Assembly: GCF_000620665.1 (NCBI RefSeq) | Contig: NZ_KK211162.1 | Location: 452,858-516,857, forward strand | DNA: 64,000 bases | Source of the DNA: Sphingomonas sp. URHD0057 | Lineage (GTDB): Bacteria > Pseudomonadota > Alphaproteobacteria > Sphingomonadales > Sphingomonadaceae | Direction of reading: 5' to 3' | Shown here: in pieces, positions 33,819-41,303 of the stretch | How the letters are laid out: each line of letters starts with the position of its first letter | How positions within the stretch are numbered: the stretch's first letter is position 1 | Program-made: the position numbers and the translations under genes | The notes under the pieces: generated by a model | What the model was told of the DNA's origin: nothing | The model's input: only the letters and a program-made list of their open reading frames with translations | The model's database searches: none

Positions 33819-34727
33819 TCAGGCGAACAGCGGGGCGGCTTCGGCAATCCGCTCGGCGGCGCGCGGCGACAGGCCCTCGAGCGTCGCCTTGAAGCGCTCG
33901 TGGACCATGCCCGAGCCGATGTAGGTCCAGCGCGCGGCCTGATGCTGCTGGCTGATGATGTCGGCGCGGTTGGGAAGCACGCGGCCGATGATCTGCTCCA
34001 ACGCATCCATGTTGAAGTGCGCCTGCTGGCACAGGCCCTCGTCGAGGAAGCTGCCGATCTCGAAGAATTCATCGATGACGCGATCGATCTTCTTGTCGCT
34101 GAGGCCGGCGCCGAGCTTTTCGACGATCAAGGTATCGAGCTTGGCGTGCTGCGCTTCCTCCATCCAGTGATGGCGCAGCAGGCTCTTGAACAACGGGTCG
34201 AGATCGCGATCGTCGCGGATCGAGCCCAAATAATGGCTCTGGCTCATCCACTCGATCATCAGGATTACGAGGCCGACCGCGAGCGGGTCATGGCTGAGCA
34301 CCTTGGCGCCGATCGCTTCCGAGGGACCGATGACCCGGCACTCGACCGGGAAACCGCGGACGAAGGCGGCGTGGAAGCGCTTGAACAGATGGATGTGTTT
34401 GGCTTCCTCGGTCGCGAAGTTGAGCAGCGCCCGCACCCGCCAGTCGTCGTCATCGTGCAGCGCGGTGCGCGAGTGATCGATCAGGAACGGGAGAATGAAT
34501 TCCTCGACGATCGCGAAGATCGACAGATACTGATGCGCGCTGATCTGGTTGAGGATGCGCTGCTCATCGCCGTCGAGCGAGGCGACCACCGCGGTGCGCG
34601 CCAGGCTCTCGGGCAGGAAGTGGCGCGAGAAATCCAGGTCCTGGTCCTCGCGCAGCACATCGTCGAGCATCCACTGCGCCCGCAGCGAGGTCGCCAGCGT
34701 CATCTTGTAGTTGAAGTCGTGATACAC
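33819..34727 (-). CDS. Ferritin-like diiron oxygenase (AurF-type)
   Basis: 302 residues. The GTG at 34725-34727 is preceded by AGGAG at 34736-34740 with an 8-base spacer, so it is preferred over the longer open frame. Helical bundle with metal ligands: VEEFILPF, FATEEAKHIHLFKR (ExxH) and LLRHHWMEEAQHAKLD (HxxxExxH). These match the ligand pattern of AurF/CmlI-type N-oxygenases; AurF makes nitro groups from arylamines. Substrate here is unknown. It heads a row with OsmC and the 59-residue gene. Confidence 0.75.
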   Translation of the reverse strand: MYHDFNYKMTLATSLRAQWMLDDVLREDQDLDFSRHFLPESLARTAVVASLDGDEQRILNQISAHQYLSIFAIVEEFILPFLIDHSRTALHDDDDWRVRALLNFATEEAKHIHLFKRFHAAFVRGFPVECRVIGPSEAIGAKVLSHDPLAVGLVILMIEWMSQSHYLGSIRDDRDLDPLFKSLLRHHWMEEAQHAKLDTLIVEKLGAGLSDKKIDRVIDEFFEIGSFLDEGLCQQAHFNMDALEQIIGRVLPNRADIISQQHQAARWTYIGSGMVHERFKATLEGLSPRAAERIAEAAPLFA

Positions 34728-34747
34728 GGCCCGGACTCCTTCTATTC

Positions 34748-34864
34748 CTAAGAGTGAAGCAAAGCCGGCAGCACCGCGGTCGAAACCGCAGACATTCCGG
34801 AAAGAACTGCAAAGACCATCGCGACGAATTGTCGCGAACGGAGCTCGTAATTGGCGTCGGTCAT
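34748..34864 (-). CDS. 38-residue single-pass membrane microprotein
   Basis: ATG at 34862-34864 behind GGGAAGG, stop TAG at 34748-34750. It reads MTDANYELRSRQFVAMV then a hydrophobic FAVLSGMSAVSTAVLPALL. The stop is 20 bp from the GTG start of the diiron gene and overlaps its ribosome-binding site region, so it is likely the first gene of that unit. Function unknown. Too short for certainty, but the start site and spacing look real. Confidence 0.5.
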   Translation of the reverse strand: MTDANYELRSRQFVAMVFAVLSGMSAVSTAVLPALLHS

Positions 34865-35036
34865 CTCTTGTCACCTTCCCTTTTTTCGGATGAGTTTTCC
34901 CGTCTCGAAAAGCGCTGCTTTCCGAGGGAAAGGAATCTCTTCCGATTTGACGAAAGAGGATTTAGGCGATCACCCGATTCGGCAAAATGATTGCGCCGCC
35001 GTATAAATTGACCGAAACGCCGGAACGCACCCGCAA
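34865..35036. promoter_or_regulatory. Divergent promoter region of the diiron cluster and AraC-hydrolase gene
   Basis: 172 bp between divergent starts. TATAAA at 35002-35007 lies 30 bp before the ATG of the AraC fusion and could be its -10 element; a TTGACG at 34947-34952 lacks a good partner. The region is A/T-richer than its surroundings. An AraC-type regulator encoded next to it makes this a likely operator region. I found no clear operator repeat. Confidence 0.3.
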
Positions 35037-36851
35037 ATGGACATTCTCGACGAGATCCTGAGCTCGCTTCGCCTGAGCGGCGGGGTCGTCATCGACGGCG
35101 AGTTCAGCGGCGACTATTGCGTGCTGGCGCAGTTCACGCCGGACCATTTCGCGCCGTTCTTTCCCGAGCCCGATGCGCTGATCAGCTATCATTACGTGCG
35201 CTCGGGAAAGATGCTGGTCGAGGTCGACGGGCAACCGCCGACGATGGTCGAGGCGGGCGGAATCGCGATCCTGCCGCGCAACGACCCCCACCTGCTGTCG
35301 AGCCGGAGCGGACTCCAGCCCGCCGATGCAAGCCAGGTCGGCTGGGTCACCGCCGACGGCGTCCATCGCGTGAAGAGCGGCACCGACGGCAGCAAGACCG
35401 AGGTGTGGTGCGGCTTCCTCGGCACCGCGAAGAGCGCCGGCCATCCGTTGCTGGACGCGCTGCCGCCCTTGCTGACGCTGAACGCCAGCGGCGGCGAAGC
35501 GCAATGGCTCGACAGCTCGATGCGCTTCCTCGCCGAGGAGCAGCCGTCGCCCGACATTGTGGCGCGTCAGGCCGAGCTGTTCCTCGCCCAGGCGGTCCGC
35601 GAATATGTCGAGCACCTGCCGCCGGGATCGGACGGCTGGTTGCGCGGGCTCGCCGACCCGGCGGTGTCGAAGGCGCTGTCGATCATCCACGAATGCTATG
35701 CCGAGGACCTCGACGTCGAGAGCCTGGCGCGCGCGGCCGGCGTGTCGCGGTCGGTGCTCGGCGAGCGCTTCGCCGAGCTGATCGGCGAGCCGCCGATGCG
35801 CTATTGCGCGCGCTGGCGGATGCGCATCGCCCAGAACCTGCTGCGCGAGACCGACCAGAACACCGCAAGCATCGCCTACGCCGTCGGCTTCGCTAGCGAG
35901 GCGGCGTTCAACCGCGCGTTCAAGCGCGAGTTCGGCGAGCCCCCGGCGAGCTGGCGGCGGCGGATGGAGGAGCAGGAGCAGGCGCTCGCCGAGCGGGCGA
36001 CGCCGCAGCCCCTGCCGCCGCAGCAGGTCCGCTATTGCAATGCACGGGACGGGACGCGGCTCGCCTATTCGATCACCGGCGAGGGCCCGCCGATCGTCAA
36101 GACGGCGAACTGGCTCAACCATATCGAATATGACTGGGACAGCCCGCTGTGGCAGCACTGGATCCAGGAGTTCACGCGCTGCGGCAGCCTGGTTCGCTAC
36201 GACGAGCGCGGCAACGGTCTCAGCGACTGGGACACGCCCGAATTGTCGCTCGACGCGTTCGTCGACGATTTGGCGACGGTGGTCGACAAACTGGAGCTCG
36301 CGGCGTTCGACCTGCTGGCGATCAGCCAAGGCGCGGCGGTGGCGATCGCTTATGCGGTGCGCAACCCGGACCGGGTGCGCAGGCTGGTCATCTGCAACGG
36401 CTATGCGGAAGGGTGGGCGGTGCGCGCCGATGCGGCCGAGGTCGCGCGGCGCGAGGCGATGCTGACGCTGACTCAAATGGGCTGGGGCGCGGACAACCCG
36501 GCCTATCGCCAGCTGTTCACCAACCATTATGTGCCGGGCGCGAGCCCCAAGCAGATGGGCTGGTTCAATGAAATGCAGCGGCTGTCTGCGTCGCCGGAGA
36601 ATGCAGTGCGGCTGCAGCGCGCGCTGTCATTGCTCGACGTCTGCGAGCTGCTCCCGCAGGTGCGGACGCCGACGCTGGTGTTTCATTCGCGCGAGGACCA
36701 GGCGGTGCCGTTCGGCCAGGGCGAAGTGTTGGCCGGCGGAATCCCCGGCGCGGCGTTCGTGCCACTCGAAAGCCGCAACCACATATTGCTGGAGAGCGAG
36801 CCCGCGTGGCGCATGTTCAGTGACGTAACGCGCGAGTTTTTGAAGGGTTAG
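35037..36851 (+). CDS. AraC-type regulator fused to an alpha/beta hydrolase
   Basis: 604 residues. A cupin-type effector region (about 1-190, AraC 'cupin_6' style: HYVRSGKMLVEVDGQPPTMVEAGGIAILPR) is followed by an AraC HTH (about 209-311) with VESLARAAGVSRSVLGERF and the second helix pair ASIAYAVGFASEAAFNRAFKREFG. From about residue 331 an alpha/beta hydrolase follows: DGTRLAYSITGEGPPIV, VRYDERGNGLSDWD (oxyanion side), the nucleophile Ser430 in LAISQGAAVAIAY, the Asp in SREDQAVPF and His in SRNHILLE. The nucleophile elbow has Ala instead of Gly before Ser. The fusion suggests that ligand sensing and hydrolysis are linked. Divergent from the diiron unit. Confidence 0.88.
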   Translation: MDILDEILSSLRLSGGVVIDGEFSGDYCVLAQFTPDHFAPFFPEPDALISYHYVRSGKMLVEVDGQPPTMVEAGGIAILPRNDPHLLSSRSGLQPADASQVGWVTADGVHRVKSGTDGSKTEVWCGFLGTAKSAGHPLLDALPPLLTLNASGGEAQWLDSSMRFLAEEQPSPDIVARQAELFLAQAVREYVEHLPPGSDGWLRGLADPAVSKALSIIHECYAEDLDVESLARAAGVSRSVLGERFAELIGEPPMRYCARWRMRIAQNLLRETDQNTASIAYAVGFASEAAFNRAFKREFGEPPASWRRRMEEQEQALAERATPQPLPPQQVRYCNARDGTRLAYSITGEGPPIVKTANWLNHIEYDWDSPLWQHWIQEFTRCGSLVRYDERGNGLSDWDTPELSLDAFVDDLATVVDKLELAAFDLLAISQGAAVAIAYAVRNPDRVRRLVICNGYAEGWAVRADAAEVARREAMLTLTQMGWGADNPAYRQLFTNHYVPGASPKQMGWFNEMQRLSASPENAVRLQRALSLLDVCELLPQVRTPTLVFHSREDQAVPFGQGEVLAGGIPGAAFVPLESRNHILLESEPAWRMFSDVTREFLKG

Positions 36852-36917
36852 ATGGCGGTTTGTCTGCCTTCGACCCAAAGCAGACTCGGAGCTACTGAAT
36901 CTAGTAACAGAGGCCGT

Positions 36918-37463
36918 ATGCAATTTGATCTCACGCTTGTCCTCAGCTTCTTAGAAAAGGCGTTTGTCGTCCTTTTGGCGCCTGCTGGGATTTGGTTTGG
37001 GTGGCTTCTGCAGCACAAGGACAAGGCCGAGGATCGAGCCCAACAACAACAAGAGCGGCTTCGAGATAAGGCGGAAGAAATTTATGCCGAGCTCAGCGCG
37101 GTTCAGGATGTATCCAAGGCCGCTCTCCTCCACGCCCTTCGTGATCTTCAGGGCACTCTCGAGGGGCCTCCCGGCTTTTCGCCCGACGTCAAATTTGATC
37201 GCCTTAACGCGCTGCTGTGGATGTATTTTCCAGGAGCTGAGCAGATCATGGTGAATCACACGTCTGCGATTTATGAGTCAGCCAAGAAACACTCCGAACT
37301 CTTTGCGAAGGTCCAAGGCGACCAGTCCCTCGCTGTGGAGGAAAAGCTCAAGCGCGTTAAACAGTCGACGCTCGATCAGGCTAAGGCGAATCAGGCACTA
37401 ACAACTGAAACCGTAGCCAAGCTCACTATGTTTATGAATCAAGAGGTCAAGAAGTTGCTGTAG
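36918..37463 (+). CDS. Membrane-anchored coiled-coil protein of unknown function
   Basis: 181 residues from the ATG at 36918 behind an AGAGG site (the frame opens at 36852). One N-terminal helix (LSFLEKAFVVLLAPAGIWFGWLL, about 9-31) is followed by a charged coiled-coil-like part (HKDKAEDRAQQQQERLRDKAEEIYAELS). GC is lower than in its neighbours, so it may be acquired. No family recognised. Confidence 0.55.
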   Translation: MQFDLTLVLSFLEKAFVVLLAPAGIWFGWLLQHKDKAEDRAQQQQERLRDKAEEIYAELSAVQDVSKAALLHALRDLQGTLEGPPGFSPDVKFDRLNALLWMYFPGAEQIMVNHTSAIYESAKKHSELFAKVQGDQSLAVEEKLKRVKQSTLDQAKANQALTTETVAKLTMFMNQEVKKLL

Positions 37464-37642
37464 TCGCGCGCCGCGCCGCTCACGCAGCGGCGTCGTAATG
37501 TCAGCTTTCCACCCATTTCAGACGTTGGGTCGCAGCCGTCACGCGAGTGAATCACGTGACGTCGATCATACCCCCTCCACCATCGAATCTTCGTTCGACG
37601 GTCCCCCTCCCCACCGCTGCGCGATAGGGAGGAGCTTAAGCG

Positions 37643-38299
37643 CTAACGAACCCTTGGCCCGCCGAACGGGAGCGGTGGCGGCGGGCGGCGGTCTCGGCGG
37701 GGGAGCTGGGCCTGGTAGGCGACGCCGCAATGCTGGACGCAATAAGGGAAGCCGGGGTTCGATTGTTGCCCGCAGAAATGGAAGTCGGGCTCGCCGGGGT
37801 GGCCCATCGGCCACTTGCAGATGCGGTCGTTGAGATCGAGCAGGCTGGTCTTGTCGGCGACCTCGGGGCTCGGCTTGGCCGGTATCAGGCGGCGCGGCGG
37901 CGCGGGCGGGATCGGCGGCTGCTGATCGCCGGGGCCCTGGCGGATGAAGCCGCCGGGGCCAATCGAGCGATATTGCAGCTCCTGCGTCGGGCGTTGCGGC
38001 GACGGCGCGCTGCCGGGAGCGCCCGATGCTGCGGCTGAATTGGCGCGAGGCGCGGGCGAATCGGCCTTGGCCGCGGGCTTTGACGCGGCGGGAGCCGGGG
38101 CGGGCGCAGCCTTCGCCTTGGCTTCCTTCTCCTCGCCCGGCTTGACCGGCGAGGGACGCTGCTCGAGGCCGAGGCGGTGCGCCTTGCCGATCACGGCATT
38201 GCGGCTGACTCCGCCGAGCTCGTCGGCGATCTGGCTGGCAGTGGCGCCATCGTGCCACATCTTTTTCAGGCGCTCGATGCGCTCTTCGGTCCACGACAT
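37643..38299 (-). CDS. gcrA: GcrA-type cell cycle regulator
   Basis: 218 residues from the ATG at 38297-38299. N-terminal DNA-binding part WTEERIERLKKMWHDGATASQIADELGGVSRNAVIGKAHRLGL is the diagnostic GcrA helix-turn-helix. A Pro/Ala/Lys-rich disordered linker (about 50-140) leads to a C-terminal motif with CKWPMGHPGEPDFHFCGQ and GFPYCVQHCGVAYQ, four Cys/His that form the RNA-polymerase sigma-70-interacting end. In alphaproteobacteria it controls methylated promoters together with CcrM. Single copy here, divergent from the ABC permease. Confidence 0.92.
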   Translation of the reverse strand: MSWTEERIERLKKMWHDGATASQIADELGGVSRNAVIGKAHRLGLEQRPSPVKPGEEKEAKAKAAPAPAPAASKPAAKADSPAPRANSAAASGAPGSAPSPQRPTQELQYRSIGPGGFIRQGPGDQQPPIPPAPPRRLIPAKPSPEVADKTSLLDLNDRICKWPMGHPGEPDFHFCGQQSNPGFPYCVQHCGVAYQAQLPRRDRRPPPPLPFGGPRVR

Positions 38300-38356
38300 C
38301 GTTAAATATTGCTCCAAACTTGCCGGGTCACTTCCCAGCCGATAGGCGCCTCACCC

Positions 38357-39184
38357 GTGAACGACCAAGCTCGCCACTGGATGCGCCACGAACCGGGCGT
38401 ACCGCAGCTTAAAGGCGTAAATTGGGGAGGCCTCAAGACCCTCTATATCAAGGAGGTGCGCCGGTTCTTCAAGGTCCAGATGCAGACCGTGTGGGCGCCG
38501 GCGATCACGACCCTGCTGTATCTTGCGATCTTCACCATCGCGCTGGGGCGCGGCGGGCGCACCGTGATGGGCGTGCCGTTCGCCAATTTCCTGGCGCCGG
38601 GCCTGATCGTGATGGCGATGATCCAGAACGCCTTCGCCAACTCGAGCTTCTCGCTGCTGGTCGGCAAGATCCAGGGCAATATCGTCGACTATCTGATGCC
38701 GCCGCTGTCGACCGGCGAGCTGATCGCCGGGCTGGTCGGAGCGTCGGTGACGCGCGCGGTCCTGGTCGGCTGCGCGGTGTGGCTGGCGATGCTGCTGTGG
38801 CCCGGCGTGTCGGTCAGCGTCCACAATCCGGCTCTGGTGATCTGGTTCGGGCTGATGGGCTCGCTGCTGCTGGCGTTCCTCGGGCTGTTGACCTCGATCT
38901 GGGCGGAGAAGTTCGACCATGCCGCCGCGGTGACCAACTTCGTCGTCACCCCGCTGTCGCTACTGAGCGGCACCTTCTATTCGGTCCACCAGCTCGCGCC
39001 CAAGTTCCAGGCGGTGAGTCATGCCAATCCGTTCTTCTATGTGATCTCGGGCTTTCGCGCCGGCTTCCTCGGCGTCAGCGATTCGCCGCTGATGGTCGGC
39101 GGGATCGCGCTGTTGGCGGTGAACGTCGCGCTGTGGGCGCTGTGCTACGCGCTGCTGAAGAGCGGATGGAAGATCAAGAACTAA
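38357..39184 (+). CDS. ABC-2 type transport permease
   Basis: 275 residues from a GTG at 38357 (an ATG at 38381 is the alternative). Six hydrophobic segments are visible, with LAPGLIVMAMIQNAF, GELIAGLVGASVTRAVLVG, WAEKFDHAAAVTNFVVTPLSLLSGTF and a C-terminal NPFFYVISGFRAGFLG, the ABC-2 permease signature. In this window no ATPase gene is adjacent, so its partner must be encoded elsewhere or the exporter is split. Substrate unknown, likely a lipid or polysaccharide. Confidence 0.88.
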   Translation: MNDQARHWMRHEPGVPQLKGVNWGGLKTLYIKEVRRFFKVQMQTVWAPAITTLLYLAIFTIALGRGGRTVMGVPFANFLAPGLIVMAMIQNAFANSSFSLLVGKIQGNIVDYLMPPLSTGELIAGLVGASVTRAVLVGCAVWLAMLLWPGVSVSVHNPALVIWFGLMGSLLLAFLGLLTSIWAEKFDHAAAVTNFVVTPLSLLSGTFYSVHQLAPKFQAVSHANPFFYVISGFRAGFLGVSDSPLMVGGIALLAVNVALWALCYALLKSGWKIKN

Positions 39185-39201
39185 ATTTGGCGGGGGCTTT
39201 G

Positions 39202-39555
39202 ATGATAGATCTGTTGCTACCGATGTTCGTGCTTCTCCTGTTCACGATCATCATTCTCGCGATCATTCGACTGCTTGAGACGGCGGTTCTGAGCCGACTG
39301 ATCAAGTCCGCTCTCCGCGACCATCCGGAGAGCGTCCCGGGTCTGGTCGCCAAAATAGGAGAGCGCCGTCCCCAAACCGAAGAAATCTATGGCTGGGTCT
39401 TGGTTGCCCTCGCGGTCGGCCTGGTCGCCTACTCGGGCTTAGGTGGCGGCACCGAGTCGATTGAAGTTGCGAAAATCGCGATCGTCCCGGCGATCGTCGG
39501 ATGTGCGATCATCGCATATGATCGACTGCGGTTGCGTCGGATGAAAGGTATCTGA
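39202..39555 (+). CDS. Small membrane protein of unknown function
   Basis: 117 residues from an ATG 17 bp after the permease stop. It has a strong N-terminal helix (MFVLLLFTIIILAIIRLL, about 8-25) and two adjacent hydrophobic segments (WVLVALAVGLVAYSG and IAIVPAIVGCAIIAY). No family recognised. Confidence 0.65.
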   Translation: MIDLLLPMFVLLLFTIIILAIIRLLETAVLSRLIKSALRDHPESVPGLVAKIGERRPQTEEIYGWVLVALAVGLVAYSGLGGGTESIEVAKIAIVPAIVGCAIIAYDRLRLRRMKGI

Positions 39556-39647
39556 CAACGCAGGGTTCTATGGCGTTAATGTTGTTGAACGGCGGATAAC
39601 GCGGGCGTTCAGCCGTGCCTCAAGCGACTCGGCGCACTCTCTCCCGC

Positions 39648-40142
39648 ATGATGATGAGACCGATTTCAATTCTGGCGCTCGCCGCCGCGCTTGCCGCCGC
39701 GGCCCCCGCCGTCGCGCAGAACCGGGCGGAGCCGCCGGCGCGCGCCCTCCATCGCAATAGCGCCGCCAACTCCCTCAGCGCCCGGATCGCCAGCGTGAAC
39801 GCGCGGATCGCGATGCTTCGCGACGAGCAGCTGATCAGCTCTGAAGAAGCGCTCGACCTTCGCGACCAGTCGCGCAGCCTCACTCGGCGGCTGCATGGCA
39901 TGAGCAGCCGCGACCTGCGCGACCTCGAATACAGCCTCGATCGCATCGAAAGCCGGGTGCGCTACGCCATGGACGATGCCCGCTGGGGCCATCACGTCGA
40001 GGGCGGGCCGCGCCATGTCGACGGCGACCGCGACCGCTACGAGGTGGACCGCCACGACAGCGATTACGAACATTTCGACCGCTACACGGGCTCGTCCGTC
40101 GACCGCTGGCATGACCCGTTCGATCGCGGCGAGCCGCGGTGA
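39648..40142 (+). CDS. Secreted coiled-coil protein, first of a set of three
   Basis: 164 residues from the MMM start at 39648; a GTG at 39615 is possible. Signal peptide ILALAAALAAAAPAVAQ, then a SLSARIASVNARIAMLRDEQLISSEEALDLRDQSRSLTRRL coiled-coil region and an Asp/His/Arg-rich tail. The middle resembles the products of the next two genes (coiled-coil with 'L-x3-R-x3-S-x-S/R-R'). Probably periplasmic. Function unknown. Confidence 0.65.
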   Translation: MMMRPISILALAAALAAAAPAVAQNRAEPPARALHRNSAANSLSARIASVNARIAMLRDEQLISSEEALDLRDQSRSLTRRLHGMSSRDLRDLEYSLDRIESRVRYAMDDARWGHHVEGGPRHVDGDRDRYEVDRHDSDYEHFDRYTGSSVDRWHDPFDRGEPR

Positions 40143-40173
40143 GATCACATTAGTTCAACCAAGGAGAGTCGTA

Positions 40174-40686
40174 ATGCGTAAGTTGGTGATTGCTCTTGCT
40201 GCCGCTGGTTCGGCTCTCGCGTTCGCGAGCCCGGCCTCGGCCCAATATTATCCGCAGCCCCAGCAGCCCTATGGGTATGGCGGCCAGGCCTATGGCTACA
40301 ACGGCTACGGCAACAACGGCTTCGGCCAGGTCCAGCAGCTACAGCAGCGGATCGACGCGCTGCAGAACCGCATCCGCTGGATGGACCGCGGCAACGGCCG
40401 CGGCCATTCCGCCAAGGGGCTGAAGGAGGAAGCGCGAAGTCTCGAGAAGCAGATCCGCAAATCCTCGCGCTATGGTCTCAACCCCTATGAGCTGAACGAG
40501 ATCCAGGCCCGGCTGGCCCGGCTCGAGCAGCGCGTCCAGTTCGCCGGCAACGCCCGCTACGGCCGCGGCAGCTATAACGGCAATAACGGCTATAACGGCA
40601 ACAACGGCGGCTATTACGGCGACCGCGACCGTGACGGCCGCGACGATCGCTACGAAGACGATCAGGGCCACGACCGCGACGACTGA
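40174..40686 (+). CDS. Secreted coiled-coil protein, second of three
   Basis: 170 residues; ATG 40174 behind AAGGAGA. Signal peptide MRKLVIALAAAGSALAFASPASAQ, a Tyr/Gly/Gln-rich linker, a coiled-coil QVQQLQQRIDALQNRIRWMD, then SLEKQIRKSSRYGLNPYELNEIQARLARLEQRV and an Asn/Gly/Asp tail. Closely related start and helix pattern to the next gene. Confidence 0.75.
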   Translation: MRKLVIALAAAGSALAFASPASAQYYPQPQQPYGYGGQAYGYNGYGNNGFGQVQQLQQRIDALQNRIRWMDRGNGRGHSAKGLKEEARSLEKQIRKSSRYGLNPYELNEIQARLARLEQRVQFAGNARYGRGSYNGNNGYNGNNGGYYGDRDRDGRDDRYEDDQGHDRDD

Positions 40687-40769
40687 ACGGCAGCCGACCG
40701 GCGCGTTCAGCACCCAAACAAGGCTCGTGCGTTAGAACCTCCCACAATCGCTCAACAAGGAGAGCCAAT

Positions 40770-41168
40770 ATGCGTAAGTTCCTGATCCCGATCGTCGCCG
40801 CCGGCTCGGCGCTGGCGTTCGCTGTACCGGCCTCGGCCCAGTGGGCTCCGCCGGTCTACAACTACCAGCCGTACAGCTACGGCAATGCGTTCAGCTTCCA
40901 CAATTTCGCGAATTCGATGCAGCAGCGCGTGGAGCGCATCCGCAACGATGTTCGCGTGATGCAAAGCCGGCGCATCCTGTCGTTCAGCGAGGCGCGCAGC
41001 CTCGACCAGCAGGCCAACAACCTGCAGCGTCGGATCTTCCGCGCCTCGCGCAATGGCATCCAGCGCAACGAGGCCCGGCGCCTCGAGCGGGAAATCCGCA
41101 ACCTGGAAATCCGCGTGCAGCGCGAAGCACGCGACTGGAACAACCGTCCGGGCCGTCGCCGCTACTAA
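40770..41168 (+). CDS. Secreted coiled-coil protein, third of three
   Basis: 132 residues; ATG 40770 behind AAGGAGAG. Signal peptide MRKFLIPIVAAGSALAFAVPASAQ, almost the same as that of the preceding gene. The mature part (QQRVERIRNDVRVMQSRRILSFSEARSLDQQANNLQRRIFRASRNG...RLEREIRNLEIRVQREARDWN) is a coiled coil. The pattern 'RIL-SF-EA-SL-QA-L-RR' is shared with the other two. Terminated by the hairpin at 41192. Confidence 0.75.
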   Translation: MRKFLIPIVAAGSALAFAVPASAQWAPPVYNYQPYSYGNAFSFHNFANSMQQRVERIRNDVRVMQSRRILSFSEARSLDQQANNLQRRIFRASRNGIQRNEARRLEREIRNLEIRVQREARDWNNRPGRRRY

Positions 41169-41191
41169 GCGGTCCCGAACGGCTCCAAGAG

Positions 41192-41222
41192 AAGGCGCGC
41201 CGGGCAACCGGCGCGCCTTTTA
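41192..41222 (+). terminator. Rho-independent terminator
   Basis: AAGGCGCGCCGG (41192-41203) and CCGGCGCGCCTT (41208-41219) around a GCAA loop, followed by TT. Ends the three-gene secreted set, just upstream of argD. Confidence 0.85.
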
Positions 41223-41303
41223 CTTTGGCAAGGCCGCTGGCTATAGCGCCGCCCATCTGCGGCCGGGGGGCCGCACCCAACATCGCCCAGGAGCCGTACT
41301 GCA

